DNA from: Paralvinella palmiformis
Taxonomy: Eukaryota; Annelida; Polychaeta; Terebellida; Alvinellidae
DNA length: 64,000 nucleotides
NCBI GenBank assembly: GCA_025642065.1
Contig: JAODUP010000721.1
Span: 109,501-173,500, forward strand
Direction: 5' to 3'
Shown here: piece by piece, positions 1 through 13,125 of the stretch
How the letters are laid out: each line of letters starts with the position of its first letter
Numbering within the stretch: position 1 is the first letter of the stretch
Notes under the pieces: model-generated
Seen by the model: the letters and a program-made list of their open reading frames with translations, nothing else
What the model was told of the DNA's origin: nothing
Databases searched by the model: none
Program-made: the position numbers and the translations under genes

Positions 1-3000
1 CAGTAAAAATCTTTTACATCTCGCATAGTCTGTCGTAAACAAAAACACGAAATCAGAGTGGAATTCTGGTAGCTGAAATACAGAGGAACAACAGGTCTTC
101 AATAATTATTGTGCTTTTACTTAATACAAGGTAAAATGTTTGTAAGTCTTATCCCATTAAGGTACCATTAGCATATCACCGAAAGCACTAAAAGTAATGC
201 ATACACTTTATTGTAAAGCCACCAATAATTTCCCACCGTGTCTAATGCTTACAATAGGTTCAACCAAGACAGTCGTAAACTCGGGCCATCCATCAGTATA
301 AACTGCTATCTTCCGTTTTCCTGTCAATGAAACACGAATGCTTCCTATAAGCTGAAAAGAAAAAATACCCATAACAATTAACTCTTGTTGTGGACATTAT
401 AAAGGTGGCATGAAGTGTCCATGCTACGTCCTTGTTTCGTCATGGCATCAGGTAATATCAGTATAGCTCATCACCACTAATAAGGCAGGTAAAACTCCTA
501 TTACATTGGAAGCTATGGTCCTGTTATTACGCGCCCAAGGACAATCCATCAAAGACAGCTATGAGAAGCGTCTTGCGGAAAAAGATAGTCAGATAGCTGA
601 TCTGACAGCCAGAACCCGAGACCTTGAACTCAAATGTGATATGCTTGATCAGTTTGACAGGAGAAACTCCCTCAGGGTTCGTGGCATTCCGAATCCAAGG
701 ATGTATCATCTCCTGAAGATACGGATCAAATGGTGATTGATCTGGGCACAACTTTAAACCTTAACATCACCAGCATTGACATCGCCAGATCGCATAGAGT
801 CGGCAACCGTGACCGTGACAGAGATATTTTGGTAAAATTTGTTAAATTTGAAAACAAGATCAAATTTATGAAAGCAAGAATGAGCCTGAAGGCGAAAAAG
901 CCAGGAGTTTATATAAATGAAGATTTGACGAAGCATCGTGTCCGCTTATTCGCCCTGGCCAGACGTTTGAAACGCGAGAAAGTATTATTGGACACTTGGA
1001 CAAAAACAGGCGCAATATTCGTGAAGCTACAAAACTACTACCATGTTGAAATTTTGTTGGATAATTTCCTATATCTTAGTGTAACCAGTGTTTATTAAAC
1101 TCTTATCCACATGCATACTGATATAATACACATCATGTTATTTAACTATACAATCAGTTGTATCATTCATTGTTTATGACCACAGCTGATTGCAATGTAA
1201 CACGTGGCTCACCCGTTATTCTATAAACATTCAAATGGTATATTCTTTGTTTCAAGTGTACAAATAGGAATGAGTCACTCCTTGTTGTATTGAATGGGCC
1301 TACCACGTGTTGTTCTGCACTAAAATGTTCTATGCTATACTGTACATTGTTCTCCTAGTGGTCGTTCCACATGGTTGGACCATCCTTTGAAGTCATTCAC
1401 TATTTTATCCAAATCAAATTGCAATGTCCAATTTTTATTTCCAAAATTAAATTAAGCATCAGTTATTATCTGCCAACTAGGAAGGTAGTTTTTTCCCCAC
1501 CTATTTAGCATCCTTCATGCACCGTTATTATCTTCAAGTGTATAAAAATTTTTTTTTTTGAATGCTTAAATCACATAGTCAATATAGTAAAAATTGTTAT
1601 ATCAGATTTAAATGTCTGGTCGTGTCATCTAAATTAAATGGTTACAGATAACATTTCTCTTGACCAGGTCCAGGTAGATAACAGGTATTTTTTTAAAAAC
1701 CCTCTATATGAATCGACGGATTATTTGGATGAAAATGGATATTCGCCTCTTGAACAGGGTAACCAAGACTGTAAATATTATGAACCTCATCAATTATCCC
1801 AGATGATCGAAGGTACAAAGATTGCTCTGTCTATTTTTTCATTTAAACTGTAGAAGTTTATCGTCAAATTGGGATGCGTTCTATAATCTTGTATGTGATT
1901 TGCATAACAAGGAATTTTCCTTTGATGTAATTGGAGTGAGTGAGGTATTTCGTGTTGACAGAGACCCCCCATCGTTCTCCCTGGATATCACAATATTATA
2001 ACGCGCTGTAGAAATGAGGATGGTAGAGGTGGCGTGGGTCTATTTATAAAAGATTTGAAATTTTTTCCCATTTCCAAACTTTTGTTTATGAATCCCTGTT
2101 TGGAAAAATGAATCTCATAAGAAAATAATCGCTGGTGTCATTTATAGACCCAACACTCTACCATCTGCCGGATGTATTTACATCTACACTGTTTGATATT
2201 ATGGAAATTATCAATACTGAGGGTAAATCAAGCCTGATTCCTGGTGATGTTAATATTTGCTTATTGAAACATGGAACTAATGATAAAACAAGGGACTATG
2301 TTGATGGTATTCTATCTCGAGGTTTTTTGCCAGTTATTCACAAGCCAACCAGAGTGACCCACACGTCGGCTACCCTGATTGATCATATATATTCTAATCT
2401 GACCTGCAAAGACACATTTCGGGAAATTTTCTTAACTGATGTGGCGGATCACTTTGGTACATTCTTTTTATTGTAAATGGGTTCAAACAGAAATAAGATA
2501 AAACCCACATTCATTACAAACGGAAATTTGTTTAAACCAACATGACAAAAAATTTAAACAATTGCTATGTGATAGGGGTTTTTTTGGAAAATAAAAATGA
2601 TTGTCCTAACTCCGCTTATGATAAATTCATGTCCCAAACTATAAAAATATATTCAACGAAACATTTCCTTTGGGTTAAAAAACGATTCAATAAGAAATAA
2701 GAAACTGACCCAAGGGTCTCAACCGGATTATTGGCATCTGCCAGACAAAGGGAAGTTATTTAAAAAGAAACTTAGAAACCAACCGACGAAAACATTAAAT
2801 GCTATAAAATTACTTGAATTTATTCAATAAAGCCAAGCGCGAGCTAAAAAAAACTATTACTTCCCCTCTCCTAGAATTAAATAAAAACAAAAAAAATGGT
2901 CAGTACTAAAACAAGCAATAGGTAAACAAAACGACAAATCTAACTGGCCCCAGACTTTCAAAATAGACAACAAATATATTTCAGGTGAAACCGAAATAAC

Positions 3001-6000
3001 AAATAGCTTCAATAAGTATTTTTCAAAAATTGGGAAAACCACCCCTGAAAATGTCCCTAAAACGTACAAAAAGGTTAATGACTATTTGAAAAAACCTCAA
3101 ATAAACAGTATATTTTTGGAAACTATAGAACCAGATCAAGTCCCCCGAAATACAAACAAATTTAAAAACCCAAGCTTGTACAGGTCATGATGAAATATCC
3201 TTTCCAAAAATCTCCAGGAATCTATTGAAAAAAACCCTTGAAACATTTAAATAAACAATAATTACCGGTATTGTTCCCAATCAACTGAAAATAGCTAAGG
3301 TAATTCCAATACACAAATCAGCTAAACCCACGAATTAAAAAACCCATAGACCCATCAGCCTTTTTCCCAGCTTTTTCGAAAATATTTGAAAGGATAATGT
3401 ATAACAAGGTAATGAGCTTCCTTTAATAGTAATAATATTCTTTCAAACATCAGAAAGGTTTTCTGAGAAACACTCAACAATTCACCCAATTATACATTTA
3501 TTAAATCAATGTGCAATTTGCTAATAATTCGACTCCTAAGCAAGTTACCTTATCTATTTTCTGCGACCTCTCAAAAGATTTGATGTTATAAAGACAGACA
3601 CATTATTAAATAAATTAAATTACTACGGTATTAGGGGGGGTCGCCAACAAATGGTTTAGTTTCTTTTGAATAAAAAATTTTTCAAATCGGTAAAATGAAG
3701 TCAGATATTGAATTCATGAACTGTGGGGTACCCAAGGATCATCCAGGGGCCTTTTCCATAAACCCAATATAAGTTAATGATAACAAAAAAAAACAAACAC
3801 ATATATTATCTTTTGCAGACGAAAACTTCTTTAATCATTAGTGCTACTGATATTTCCAAATTCAAAAGGGGGAAAAATTTTTGAAATTGGTAAAATTTAA
3901 GGGTGGCCCCCGCTTAAAAAAAAAAAACCCCTTTTTAAAGGTTTTTAAAAGGGGGTTTCCAAAAAAGGAAAAATCGGGCATTTCAGGGGGCCAAAACAAA
4001 TTTTTAACCAAAAGAAAACCCCCAAATTTTTTTGCCAAAGCCCAGGGAAAAAATAAATTTTATTTTTCGTGGAAAAAAAGGTTTTTTCGGGGCCCTTTTA
4101 TGGCAAAAACAAGTAAAGAAATTCCTACCAAAAAAAAGTCTGAAAACTTTATACCTTTGGTTTTCATAAAAATATATTCAATGGTTTACTAATTTAACGC
4201 CAATTCATCAATCCTTAGAAAACTGTCTTTGCAGAAAAGAGCTATTTGTATTATTAATAATGGGGATAACAACCCCTTTCCCCTCCCTTTTCAAAAAATT
4301 TTGAAATCTTAAAAAATTAATGACAGGTAAGGGTTTTTTCATGGACGACTTTATTAACAAAGATTCCTATACCCTTTTTTGGCCTATTCCGTCTAAATTC
4401 TGAGGGGACAGGGGAAAAACGCGTGACAAGGCAACCCAGTCATAATGTACCCCCGATGTAACTCTGCACTATCCAGTAAGTTGCCGTTAGTCAATTTTTT
4501 CCCCTTATATGGAAAAAATTGGAATAGTATCCTTTCCACTTGTAATTCAAGATCACAAACTAAAAAAAACCCTGAAAAGTTACATCTTTGCTACTTTTTC
4601 CAGCATCTGGGAAAAAATGCAACAACCCTTATTGTTGTCAATGCACACATGTCTAGGTAATTATATGATTCCTTGGTACCTGGTCCACATACTTCCAATA
4701 CACACACGACCAGACTTGCAAATACACAAACGGCGTTTCATTGAGCTGACTATTATTAGCTATGATTGTTCGGGGCCAATGGGAAGACAGCTTCGGCTCA
4801 TTGGTCCGCCAATTTCTCAATATGTAATATACTTGTAAAATTGCATTATGTATACGTTATTTGATATTGAAATTGGAAATAAAATACTACTACTACTACT
4901 ACTATAATGGCTAAGTGTACTGTAAGTACTCAGTACATAAAATATGGCAACTGGATTTAGGTCTTTTAACAGAAATCACTTCCTAATGCATTCTTCGGCA
5001 GCTTATTGGTTGCACGCCTTTAGATACTTTCCAGGGTGGTGGCATATCGCGAGATCATAGCGTGTTGGTGTACTCAAGGTGGGGTCTCGTCATTCTGTTT
5101 TATAGATACTGAACGTTCTGTATGTCCATGTAAATAAAGCGATCCAAAGCCATTATCCGGTTATATTTGCTTGTTTTCTGATTAATCTCTTCCTCAAACT
5201 TCGTATTAACACTGACCGGAAAAGGTTTGGAATTTGGTAAATATTAATGTCGAATAAAACGTTATTACGATATGTCTCGGCTTCTTTTGAGTTCCATTTG
5301 TTGTAGACAGCGAAGCTATCATTTTTACTCTAGTTCAGAATTCAAAGTATGGTATACTGTGTAATATTTAGATGTTCAAACATGCGCAATTCTTGAAATC
5401 TTGATTAAGCCGGGATGGTAACATGGAAGAATATAACAAGGGCAAGAAGGGAATGGAAATATTCGCAACGGTCTCAGCTCGTTTCATTTTGTAAACACAC
5501 GCATCAGCCAAAACGGAAGTTAAAATATATCAACTGAATGCAAGTAAATTCCTGAATCTGCTTAGCCTTACATGCTCTGATCATAGTAATAGAAACCAGA
5601 GGGTAGTTGAGACCAATCAAGTTGATCTATAATATATTACACAATGCATTTTTAACAGTTTGTCGTCCAGTGGGCCAGTTCGCTGCAACCAGCTATCTTT
5701 GTACCTATCTTATGCTCTCCATGTCGGGCTTTATTAAGCAACTTTGCCCGGTAATCTACGATGCAACATGGTGTTAAATGTTGCCGTCAACGACGAAAGG
5801 CTCTATGGTCACATATTTCGATCTTTTCGTAATGGAGATATTGCTGTGCTATTTTCGTTTAGGGTTCGGTAGAGTTTGCCCCCGATGTCTTTTTGCCAAT
5901 GGGGAACAATCGCCACATTACTTGCTGTAACGTTCTTTGCATTGAAACAATTTGACTAGTAGCTTGCGGTGAAATAATATCGTCCAAGTTATTGTTAATT

Positions 6001-8682
6001 GCCAACGATAATTTCAAACAAAGTATCCACACATTTCCTTTGCGAAATACGGGTTCCACTATAGTATACATATAATACAGTAATAATGTGTGTGCGTGCG
6101 TGTAGGTCCGTGTGTGTGTGCGTATTTGTGTGGATTCGAACATTGGACGATTCATTAGGCTACTGAATCCAGAGTGAAATTTTTTCATCATTCCCTAAGT
6201 GGCCATGCACCTACAGTCGTGATGTCTGGTAGCAACACCTCCAAGTCAGATCACGGCAGTGGTATGTTTATGTTAAGTGCCTCAGTACTTATTTCTATTT
6301 TTCAGTTACTGCATGTTTCTTCAAAGCATCACTATACAAACCACACACGATTGGTCTAAATTATATTTAATCAGTGATCCTTAAATTGCATTTTCACAAT
6401 TTTATAATACATTTAAAATTAAATCTGATGAATGTTTCCCACTAAAACCTTTTAAATTCTCTTGTTACACTAAAAACATGGCTAACACCAGCTATTGGGA
6501 CAAACAAATAATCTTTATAAAGAAAATAAAAAGTATCCTTTCCTGTCTCATAAACGTGTATATAAATATATAGAAATAAGCTATGTCAGTTACTACGAAA
6601 TGCTGAAAGACGTCATTATCAACATATCATCACTAAATACAAACATAATTTGAAGAAATCATGGCAAATTATTAAAGACGTAATTGGTAAAAAAAACAAA
6701 GGGAAAAAACTATTGCTCATAATTCAAAGTTGATAAAAAACAATAATAGATTCTGTTGTTATTGCTAATGGGTTTAATAAGTTTTATATTAATACAGGAA
6801 CGAGCCTAGCAAGTAAAATCCCATTTCCCGATACATATATTGATCAAACATCGTATACTAAAAAAGATCATGGGAATTAATTATATCTTAAACCAATTTC
6901 GGACAATGAAATTCGAAATATTATTAGGGAATTGAGAAATACAAGTCCTAGACATGATGGTATTACTGCTGACTTAATCAAGAATGTTACTGATAATATT
7001 GTTACCCAACTGTCTTATATATTCAACTTATCGCTACAGTGTGGAATATTTCCTGATGAAATGAAATTAGCTAAGGTAATTCCTTTGTATAAAAATGGTG
7101 ATAAAATAATAATTAGTAATTATAGACCTGTATCTTTGCTGTCTGTATTTTCTAAAATATTGGAAAAAAATAATGTATAATCGTATTGTGGATTTTGTGA
7201 ATAAGCACGATGTGTTGTACAAGTTCCAATTTGGCTTCCGTAAAAAGTCATTCTACATCAATGGCATTATACATCTTGGTGGATAGAATTATTAGCACTA
7301 TTGACAAAGGCAGATGCTTTATGGGCTTATTCCTAGATTTTAGTAAAGCTTTTGATACTGTGAATCACCAGATATTGTTGAATAAACCTGCAAAATATGG
7401 TATTAGGAGTGTTGCAAATACATGAATAAATAGTTAACTGACCAACCGTAAACAATTCTTTTCTTTCAATGATAATGTTGTTTCAGCAGCTAAAACAGTC
7501 TTATGTCGGGTTCATCAGGGGTCAATCTTCGGACGTCTTCTGTTTCTATTATATGTTAATGATATTGTTAACGTGTCTCATAATATTTTCCCAATATTAT
7601 TTGCAGATGATGTTTTTATTGACGGGGACAATCTGAATAATATGACTGTTTCTATGAACAAAGAACTATGTAAGTTAGTACTATGGTTGAATATTAATAC
7701 ATTATCGCTGAATATTGGTAAAACACACTTTGTGATATTTATATCAAATAAAAGGAATTGTCATTTCAACATAGACTTAAAAATAAATAGTCAAATTATT
7801 AGTTGAATCTATAAAACTTTCGGGAGTCATAAATGATGAACATCTAACACGGAGAGAAAATATAAATAATGTGAACAATTAAATATCCAGAGGACTTGGA
7901 ATAATTTGCAAGGCTGGAAAATTATTACATATTACCACTCTTATATCACTATATTATGCATTATATACTCATACCTAATGTATTGAAGTGTGGGGCGGAG
8001 CCCTGTCATCTTACAAAGATGTGTTAATTAAAATTCAAAAGAAAATTGTCAGGATAATGGTCTCTGCATCTTTTAATGCACACACTCCATCAATTTTCAA
8101 AAACCTGAACATCATGACATTCGATAATATCTATAACTACTTGTATATTCCCGTTTAAAGTGACCAAGCATATACATCCTCAAATCTTTGATTCAATGTT
8201 TGTACAAAATTTAAATATTCATAATTATGGAACTAGACATGCTGAGTTATACTGTACTCCTCTAGCCAAGACAAACTTGATGAGGAATTCATTCAGATGT
8301 GCTGGTGCTATCTTTTGGAATAAATATGCTGTATTAAGCGATTGCCATTGTGCTCTTAACGGTTTTAAATCACGTATAAAGCAGTGTTTGTCACAATAAA
8401 CTATCCTATATCAAAATATTTATCTTACATAATATACTGACTAAGTATTATTAGTTGCTTACCAGAATGTGTCAACATATACTTTAATGAACGTGTATTA
8501 ATATGATATTATGTTTTTATGTTTGCTGTGGGTTTTTCTTTTCTTTTCTTCATCTGTATGACACTACATGAACTTGAATATTATCTGTAGTAACTAAGTT
8601 GAGAGAATATAAGCCGACTGTGGCTTCACTCTCTTTATCCCTATATATAATGAATTTAATATAAAAAGATTATGTACTTTGC

Positions 8683-8743
<61 letters not shown>

Positions 8744-9500
8744 ATAATAAACAAATCTACGTCAATCTTTATACTTCAAATGTCTCTGTTTTTAACGGTA
8801 AATTTCTACAACAGACAGGTCTCATGAAGCGACTATTATTAAAACTGATAGCTTAATTGCTATTAGAAATTTGACGTCTCTGCTAAAGCAAACCGTTATC
8901 ACATCATTACCTGGGCGCTGTTAAAACGATATATTAGCATTTTATAATACAAACTATAGAGTTATAATAACGGGTTTTAATGTAAAGCTAGTCTTGAATG
9001 TCAAAGTATAGACTGGACATAACTGGACTTATAAAAGTTAATTCTATTCCCACATACTACGAAGCTGATTTGTATATATGCACCTAAAGTTGTTATTTAA
9101 AACCCACCAACCACGCTGTATGTGAGGTTTATGCGTGCAAATTTAACTTTGCCAATTGAGTGTCAGTATCATGTTAATACAAACCAGAGGCAACATATTG
9201 TACAAGGTAATTAATGGTTACCGTTAATCGACTCCCAAAGACACATACACATTTCCACTACAGGACGTCAAATAAATGAATATTACAGATATGTTCATTT
9301 GCTCAATTATTTTGTCCCTCCGCAATCCTTTAGATCTCACTCTTATGAAGCTATGCAGTTCGAAATAACACGTTGGTAGTTGCCTAATTGTTTAATTATT
9401 TGGTGCCTTTTGTAGGTTACCGGATCACCTGTGCAGCATGATATAGCTGAATAAGTCTTAATATTGCAAAATATATATTTAAGTAAGTAACGTTATTCGA

Positions 9501-9546
<46 letters not shown>

Positions 9547-11202
9547 TAGCGTTATTACATATCTATATCACATAATATTATTTACAAGCATATAGCATTA
9601 GGCCAACAGACAAGCAAAAAGCTGTAATCTCCAAAATAAAGACCAAATATGTAGAACATAATTGATTATATGAGGAGGCGCAGTGGCCTAAAAGTTACAC
9701 ATTTAACCGTCTATGTCCGCTGTCCAAGTGCGCTGATTATGGCGATAGTATATAATATAATATTGTACAATGTATTATACAATATATGTAATTTATAAAT
9801 GACTTTGTTAATTTGAGTTCGTAAGAAATATCTTTACAGATCTATTAAAGCTATATTGCGACCTCAACTGTCTTATTGTTTCTGGCAGTTTGTACCGTAT
9901 TTCAGTGCTAGGTAAATAAATGTCTGATAAAAATGCTATTTTTCTGTATTGTATGCATGGCTGGTGAAGGTGTCTTGTTTCGTACGAATGAATATGTCTA
10001 TTTACAGTGAACATCGTCATTAGGGGATCTGGTAAAGAGATATTAATGAATGAATACATCATTTTTAAAAGTTGAAAAGTACATACGGCCTTTAGGTTGA
10101 GAATATGTAGGTTCTTAAATAAGGTTCGGTATGAGCATTATAGTTTGATTTTGAGACGGTCCTGATTGCCTTTTTCTGTAAAAATTATAATCTCCGTAAG
10201 TACGTTGAGTGATTACAACCTCACAATAGGGTGCCATTTGTTAAATAGGGATATATAAAGCTGTGATATACTGTTCTCATATTGCGTGTACTTAGGATAT
10301 GCTGAATTTTATTGAGGCCATATATTCCACCAGATATTTTTGATCTACAACTATCTATATGCTCATGCCAGTTTAGGTTTTTGAATCAATACATTTATAA
10401 TAGACATATTGTTTTCTCTCTGTTTGATATCTCCTGAAACACTCCATGGCAACAACGCATATGCCGTAATGGCATAATGTTTTACATAAAAGATTGTGAT
10501 TTATTGTATCAAAAGCCTTAGAGAGGTCTAGGAACACAGATAGATTATAATTACTGGATTCCAATGCAAGTAGAGTATCATAAGTAAATTTGGAAACTGC
10601 ATTTATATTGGAGTGACCTTTACGGAAGTCATATTAGTTCTTGTTCATTAACGAATTAATTGTCATGTAATTGTACAAACGATTATGGACTATTTTTCAT
10701 ATATTTGGGATATGCTAGGTAAAAGCGAAATTGGTCTATAATTTGTATCTTTATCTATATCTTTTGATTTATATATTGATTTTACCTTTCCAATTTTAAG
10801 TTTTGACGGGAAAACACCGGTTTCCATCGATTTATTTATAGCTATGCTAAGTGGTATTATTTTTACAAAAGATTCACGAAAGATCAATGAATCTGTTTGA
10901 TATTTAATTACCACGAAGTGGCTTAAATATGATTGAGAAGGTTATTTATTTTTGTGCTCTGCTTATTGAACTAATCCAGTTCACTGCAATTACAATACAT
11001 TTCAATATAGGAGTCCCGCGTGATCAACAGCAGTTTCTAGCCAAAAAAAGTAATAAATAATATAATAAGTATAGTACGTGGAGTTGTGGTTAAGTAGGTG
11101 AATCAAATAGAAAATACTTACTCCATATAGCTGATGTGGAATCAATTTTTCTATCAGTTCGGGTAACAGTTCTTCAGATAATACGATGACGTCGGTGGCC
11201 AT
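1..11202 (-). CDS. GLYAT-like N-acyltransferase, partial gene (exons 1-3, runs off the left edge)
   Basis: Three minus-strand exons match, one for one, the first three exons of the complete paralogue at 21443-27965. Exon 1 is 11202-11122: ATG, 27 codons ending in HQLYG, then donor gtaagt. Exon 2 is 351-253: acceptor tttttcttttcag, 33 codons including [17 protein letters not shown], donor gtaagc. Exon 3 is 72-1: acceptor tgtatttcag, 24 codons including [15 protein letters not shown], cut by the window edge. All junctions are phase 0, as in the paralogue. The family (glycine N-acyltransferase) transfers acyl groups from acyl-CoA to the amino group of an amino acid such as glycine; this is known for the family and not shown here. 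Intron 1 would be about 10.8 kb and is full of LINE debris. Whether exon 1 belongs with exons 2-3 is inferred from order, strand and phase. The C-terminal acyl-CoA domain lies outside the window, so an intact gene cannot be proved. Confidence 0.72.
490..4905 (+). mobile_element. LINE copy A, heavily decayed (ORF1, endonuclease and RT remnants)
   Basis: 506-736 and 730-1098 together encode an ORF1-type protein broken by one frameshift near 695. It has a charged coiled-coil segment ([19 protein letters not shown]), then a region with [18 protein letters not shown] and [19 protein letters not shown], as in LINE ORF1 nucleic-acid-binding domains. 1638-2476 holds a broken apurinic endonuclease: [47 protein letters not shown]. 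2500-4200 holds reverse transcriptase debris, for example the [11 protein letters not shown] stretch at 3340-3390, with many stops and frameshifts. The copy ends in a short 3' untranslated region and a TAC-repeat tail at 4885-4903. The order and motifs fit the Jockey/CR1/L2 group of APE LINEs. It lies inside intron 1 of the partial GLYAT-like gene. It is non-functional. Confidence 0.8.
4906..6394. other. Intronic sequence with no recognised gene; one dispersed repeat
   Basis: I see no conserved coding sequence here. 6140-6265 is one copy of a dispersed repeat whose other copy lies inverted at 11930-12100; both contain CAAGTCAGATCACGGCAGT and CTGAATCCAGAGTG. A short GT-rich stretch lies near 6086-6130. 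The small open frames at 5859-6191 and 6174-6359 overlap this repeat and do not look like genes. Confidence 0.5.
6395..8650 (+). mobile_element. LINE copy B, 5'-truncated, decayed reverse transcriptase
   Basis: Reverse transcriptase blocks run in order on the plus strand but are broken by stops and frameshifts. 6932-7180 has [12 protein letters not shown] and [18 protein letters not shown]. 7210-7425 has [16 protein letters not shown]. Around 7500-7560 is a degraded [17 protein letters not shown] box. 7573-7806 has [12 protein letters not shown], with the catalytic Asp pair encoded near 7598-7615. 8160-8399 is the C-terminal tail ([20 protein letters not shown]). No endonuclease domain is visible upstream, so the copy is 5'-truncated at about 6395. 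The block order fits CR1/L2-type LINEs. It sits in intron 1 of the partial GLYAT-like gene. Confidence 0.85.
8685..8741. repeat. TA microsatellite
   Basis: Uninterrupted TA dinucleotide run directly downstream of LINE copy B. 8742-9501 beyond it has no recognisable feature. Confidence 0.95.
9502..9544. repeat. TA microsatellite
   Basis: TA run of about 40 bases. 9545-9800 after it holds nothing I can identify apart from AT-rich sequence. Confidence 0.93.
9800..10930 (-). mobile_element. LINE copy C, internally deleted, lacking the RT catalytic block
   Basis: Minus-strand reverse transcriptase pieces run from high to low coordinate: 10914-10690 ([18 protein letters not shown]), 10564-10373 ([17 protein letters not shown]), about 10370-10200 ([21 protein letters not shown]), and 10062-9808 ([15 protein letters not shown]) as the C-terminal tail. 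The block that should carry [11 protein letters not shown] and the F-A-D-D catalytic motif, between the second and third pieces, is absent; the break is near 10370. Frameshifts separate the other pieces. The tail resembles that of LINE copy D, so the two may belong to one subfamily. Inactive copy in intron 1 of the partial GLYAT-like gene. Confidence 0.8.
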
Positions 11203-11439
11203 TGTTGCTAATATCTGCAGAAAAGACAGATTAATATAGTCTCTAATAGGTTGAGCACTATTAATAAGCTACTATAGATATATTCACTACTGTTACTTTC
11301 CACTACTACTGTTACTACTTCTACTGCTGCTGCTACTACTACAAACATCTGTTACTTTATACACTGATTATATACTTGCGACATGCTAAAAACTTAATTC
11401 ATGTAGACTGTTCTTCTGGACATTGAACCTTTTATAGTG

Positions 11440-11455
11440 CTCTCTCTCTCTCTCA

Positions 11456-11540
<85 letters not shown>
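11440..11540. repeat. Compound CT/CA microsatellite
   Basis: A CT run with one interruption passes directly into a CA run of about 65 bases. A short imperfect CTACTA tract lies just before it at 11290-11345. The surrounding 11203-11930 has no recognisable gene and lies upstream of exon 1 of the partial GLYAT-like gene. Confidence 0.93.
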
Positions 11541-11542
<2 letters not shown>

Positions 11543-11929
11543 TATCTTTCCTAGGTCCAGTTATGTCCAGTTTGTACTATTGACATTCAAGATTAGCTCT
11601 AATCTGCTTGTCATAAATAACATTGAAGAACTACAATAGTTAGAATAGCATAAATTAGGTCAGATTTGAAAATGATAGCATAGTTCAAACAGTACGGAAG
11701 CCATGACGCGCTATTACGGTCTGCTTCAGCGCAGATGTCAGTCTTTTAATAGTAATTAAGATAAACAGTTTTAATAGTAGTCGCTTCATGACGCCTGCCC
11801 GTTGTAAAAACTGATCTTTGAAGACAGTGACAATTGGGTTATATGGTTTATATAGTATTGCTTTGAAGAAAGATACAGCAATTAAAAAATAGCTATAAAT
11901 AGGGCTGCTTAGATAATTAAGCTAAACAT

Positions 11930-12100
11930 TCTCACTACTGCCGTGATCTGACTTGGGTGTTCTACTCCCAAACTCCACGGCTGTAGGTGATTCGTATTTT
12001 GATTTTGCTTGGCGGCTTAGGGACTGGTGAGACATTACACATGTCTCAGCAAGAAAAGTCGCCACTCTGGATTCAGTCCCCTGAAGAAACGTCCAGAGTT
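11930..12100 (-). repeat. Dispersed repeat, inverted copy of 6140-6265
   Basis: Read on the minus strand, this stretch shares CTGAATCCAGAGTG, CACCTACAG and CAAGTCAGATCACGGCAGT, in the same order and similar spacing, with 6140-6265 on the plus strand. That makes two diverged copies of one dispersed element. I could not place it in a named family. The 79-codon open frame across it (12161-11922) is probably a by-product. Confidence 0.55.
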
Positions 12101-12363
12101 TGAATTCACGGATCGAGATTCTCTGTGCCTGTGCCTTATTATACACAGCTAAAACACACACACGGTGCCCTGTATTGGGAAAGCAGCTTAGGTGTATGCA
12201 TAATTATCATTCGTGGCGATCGTAGTTTCTATTAAGGTCAGTGTATTGCTGAGGTAAATACCTATTGAATATTCAGTTTCATTCAATAGCTCTATGTATT
12301 CTATTCTTTCGTTGTTTACTAACCGTATCGTATTCATTTCTTGTATGACAATTGAGGTCAATA

Positions 12364-13125
12364 CAGTAAAAGTTGGTTATAACGAAATTCAAGGGGATTG
12401 CGAATTCATTTCGTTATAATGGTATTTCTCAGTTATCTCAGTTTTGAAATCTAGGCCAGTGCCATGTATGTATCAGATATTAGTTACCGATTCATGAACG
12501 ATAATTCGTTAGATGTTCTCAAGGCATCCATCTTCTTCAACCACGTTGACAGTGTGCAACACGGAACAACATATTCTTTACCAATTTGAGTTTTAGATTT
12601 CACTTTTTTGTCAACTTCGTCAAGAGCTTGCAACTTTATGTCAATAGATACTGGTTTACGTTAGCTAGCCATTGCAATATTTTGTCTTTATTGAAACAGG
12701 TTGGCAAACCAGTTCAAAGTTCGTAGTTTATCATACGCAATAATACCCTTTGAAGTGACAGGTATCAATATCTACTCGAACTCTAACGTAACAATAAAAT
12801 TGCATGTTTCTGTCGTCAAAACAATGCAATTAAATTTTATTGACACGGGCATATTGGCTATTTCATTTACGATTGCAATGATCACAAAGGTCGTTGGATT
12901 GACTGACAATTGAAAGTTTCAAACATCGTATTTCGTTATAACCAGCTCGATTTATATGCTGCGACCGAAAAATAATCATTTCAATTTAAGCAAGTTTTCG
13001 TTGTATAAATGTCGTTATATCCCAGTTTCTTTTCTATGGAAGTGAATGGACGTTTGGGCAGACCAGCTAATCACTTCGATTTAAGCTACTATTTCGTTAT
13101 ATCCTAGTTATTTACGGCCCATTTA
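12364..13125 (-). mobile_element. pogo-like DNA transposon relic with CENP-B/psq-type HTH remnant
   Basis: The left part begins TA then CAGTAAAAG and contains GGTTATAACGAAATTC; near-identical inverted sequence occurs at 12929-12948, and further TTTCGTTATA motifs occur up to about 13115. Read on the minus strand, roughly 12650-12500 encodes a helix-turn-helix-like sequence including LQALDEVDKKVKSKTQIGKE and, after a short gap, TLSTWLKKMDAL. This is the pattern of pogo/Tigger/CENP-B N-terminal DNA-binding domains. The rest of the transposase is missing. Outer boundaries are approximate because the right end is diverged. Confidence 0.6.

Noticed and set aside
3881..4192. 103-codon Lys/Pro-rich open frame
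   Set aside because: Lies in homopolymer-rich decayed LINE sequence; low complexity, no homology.
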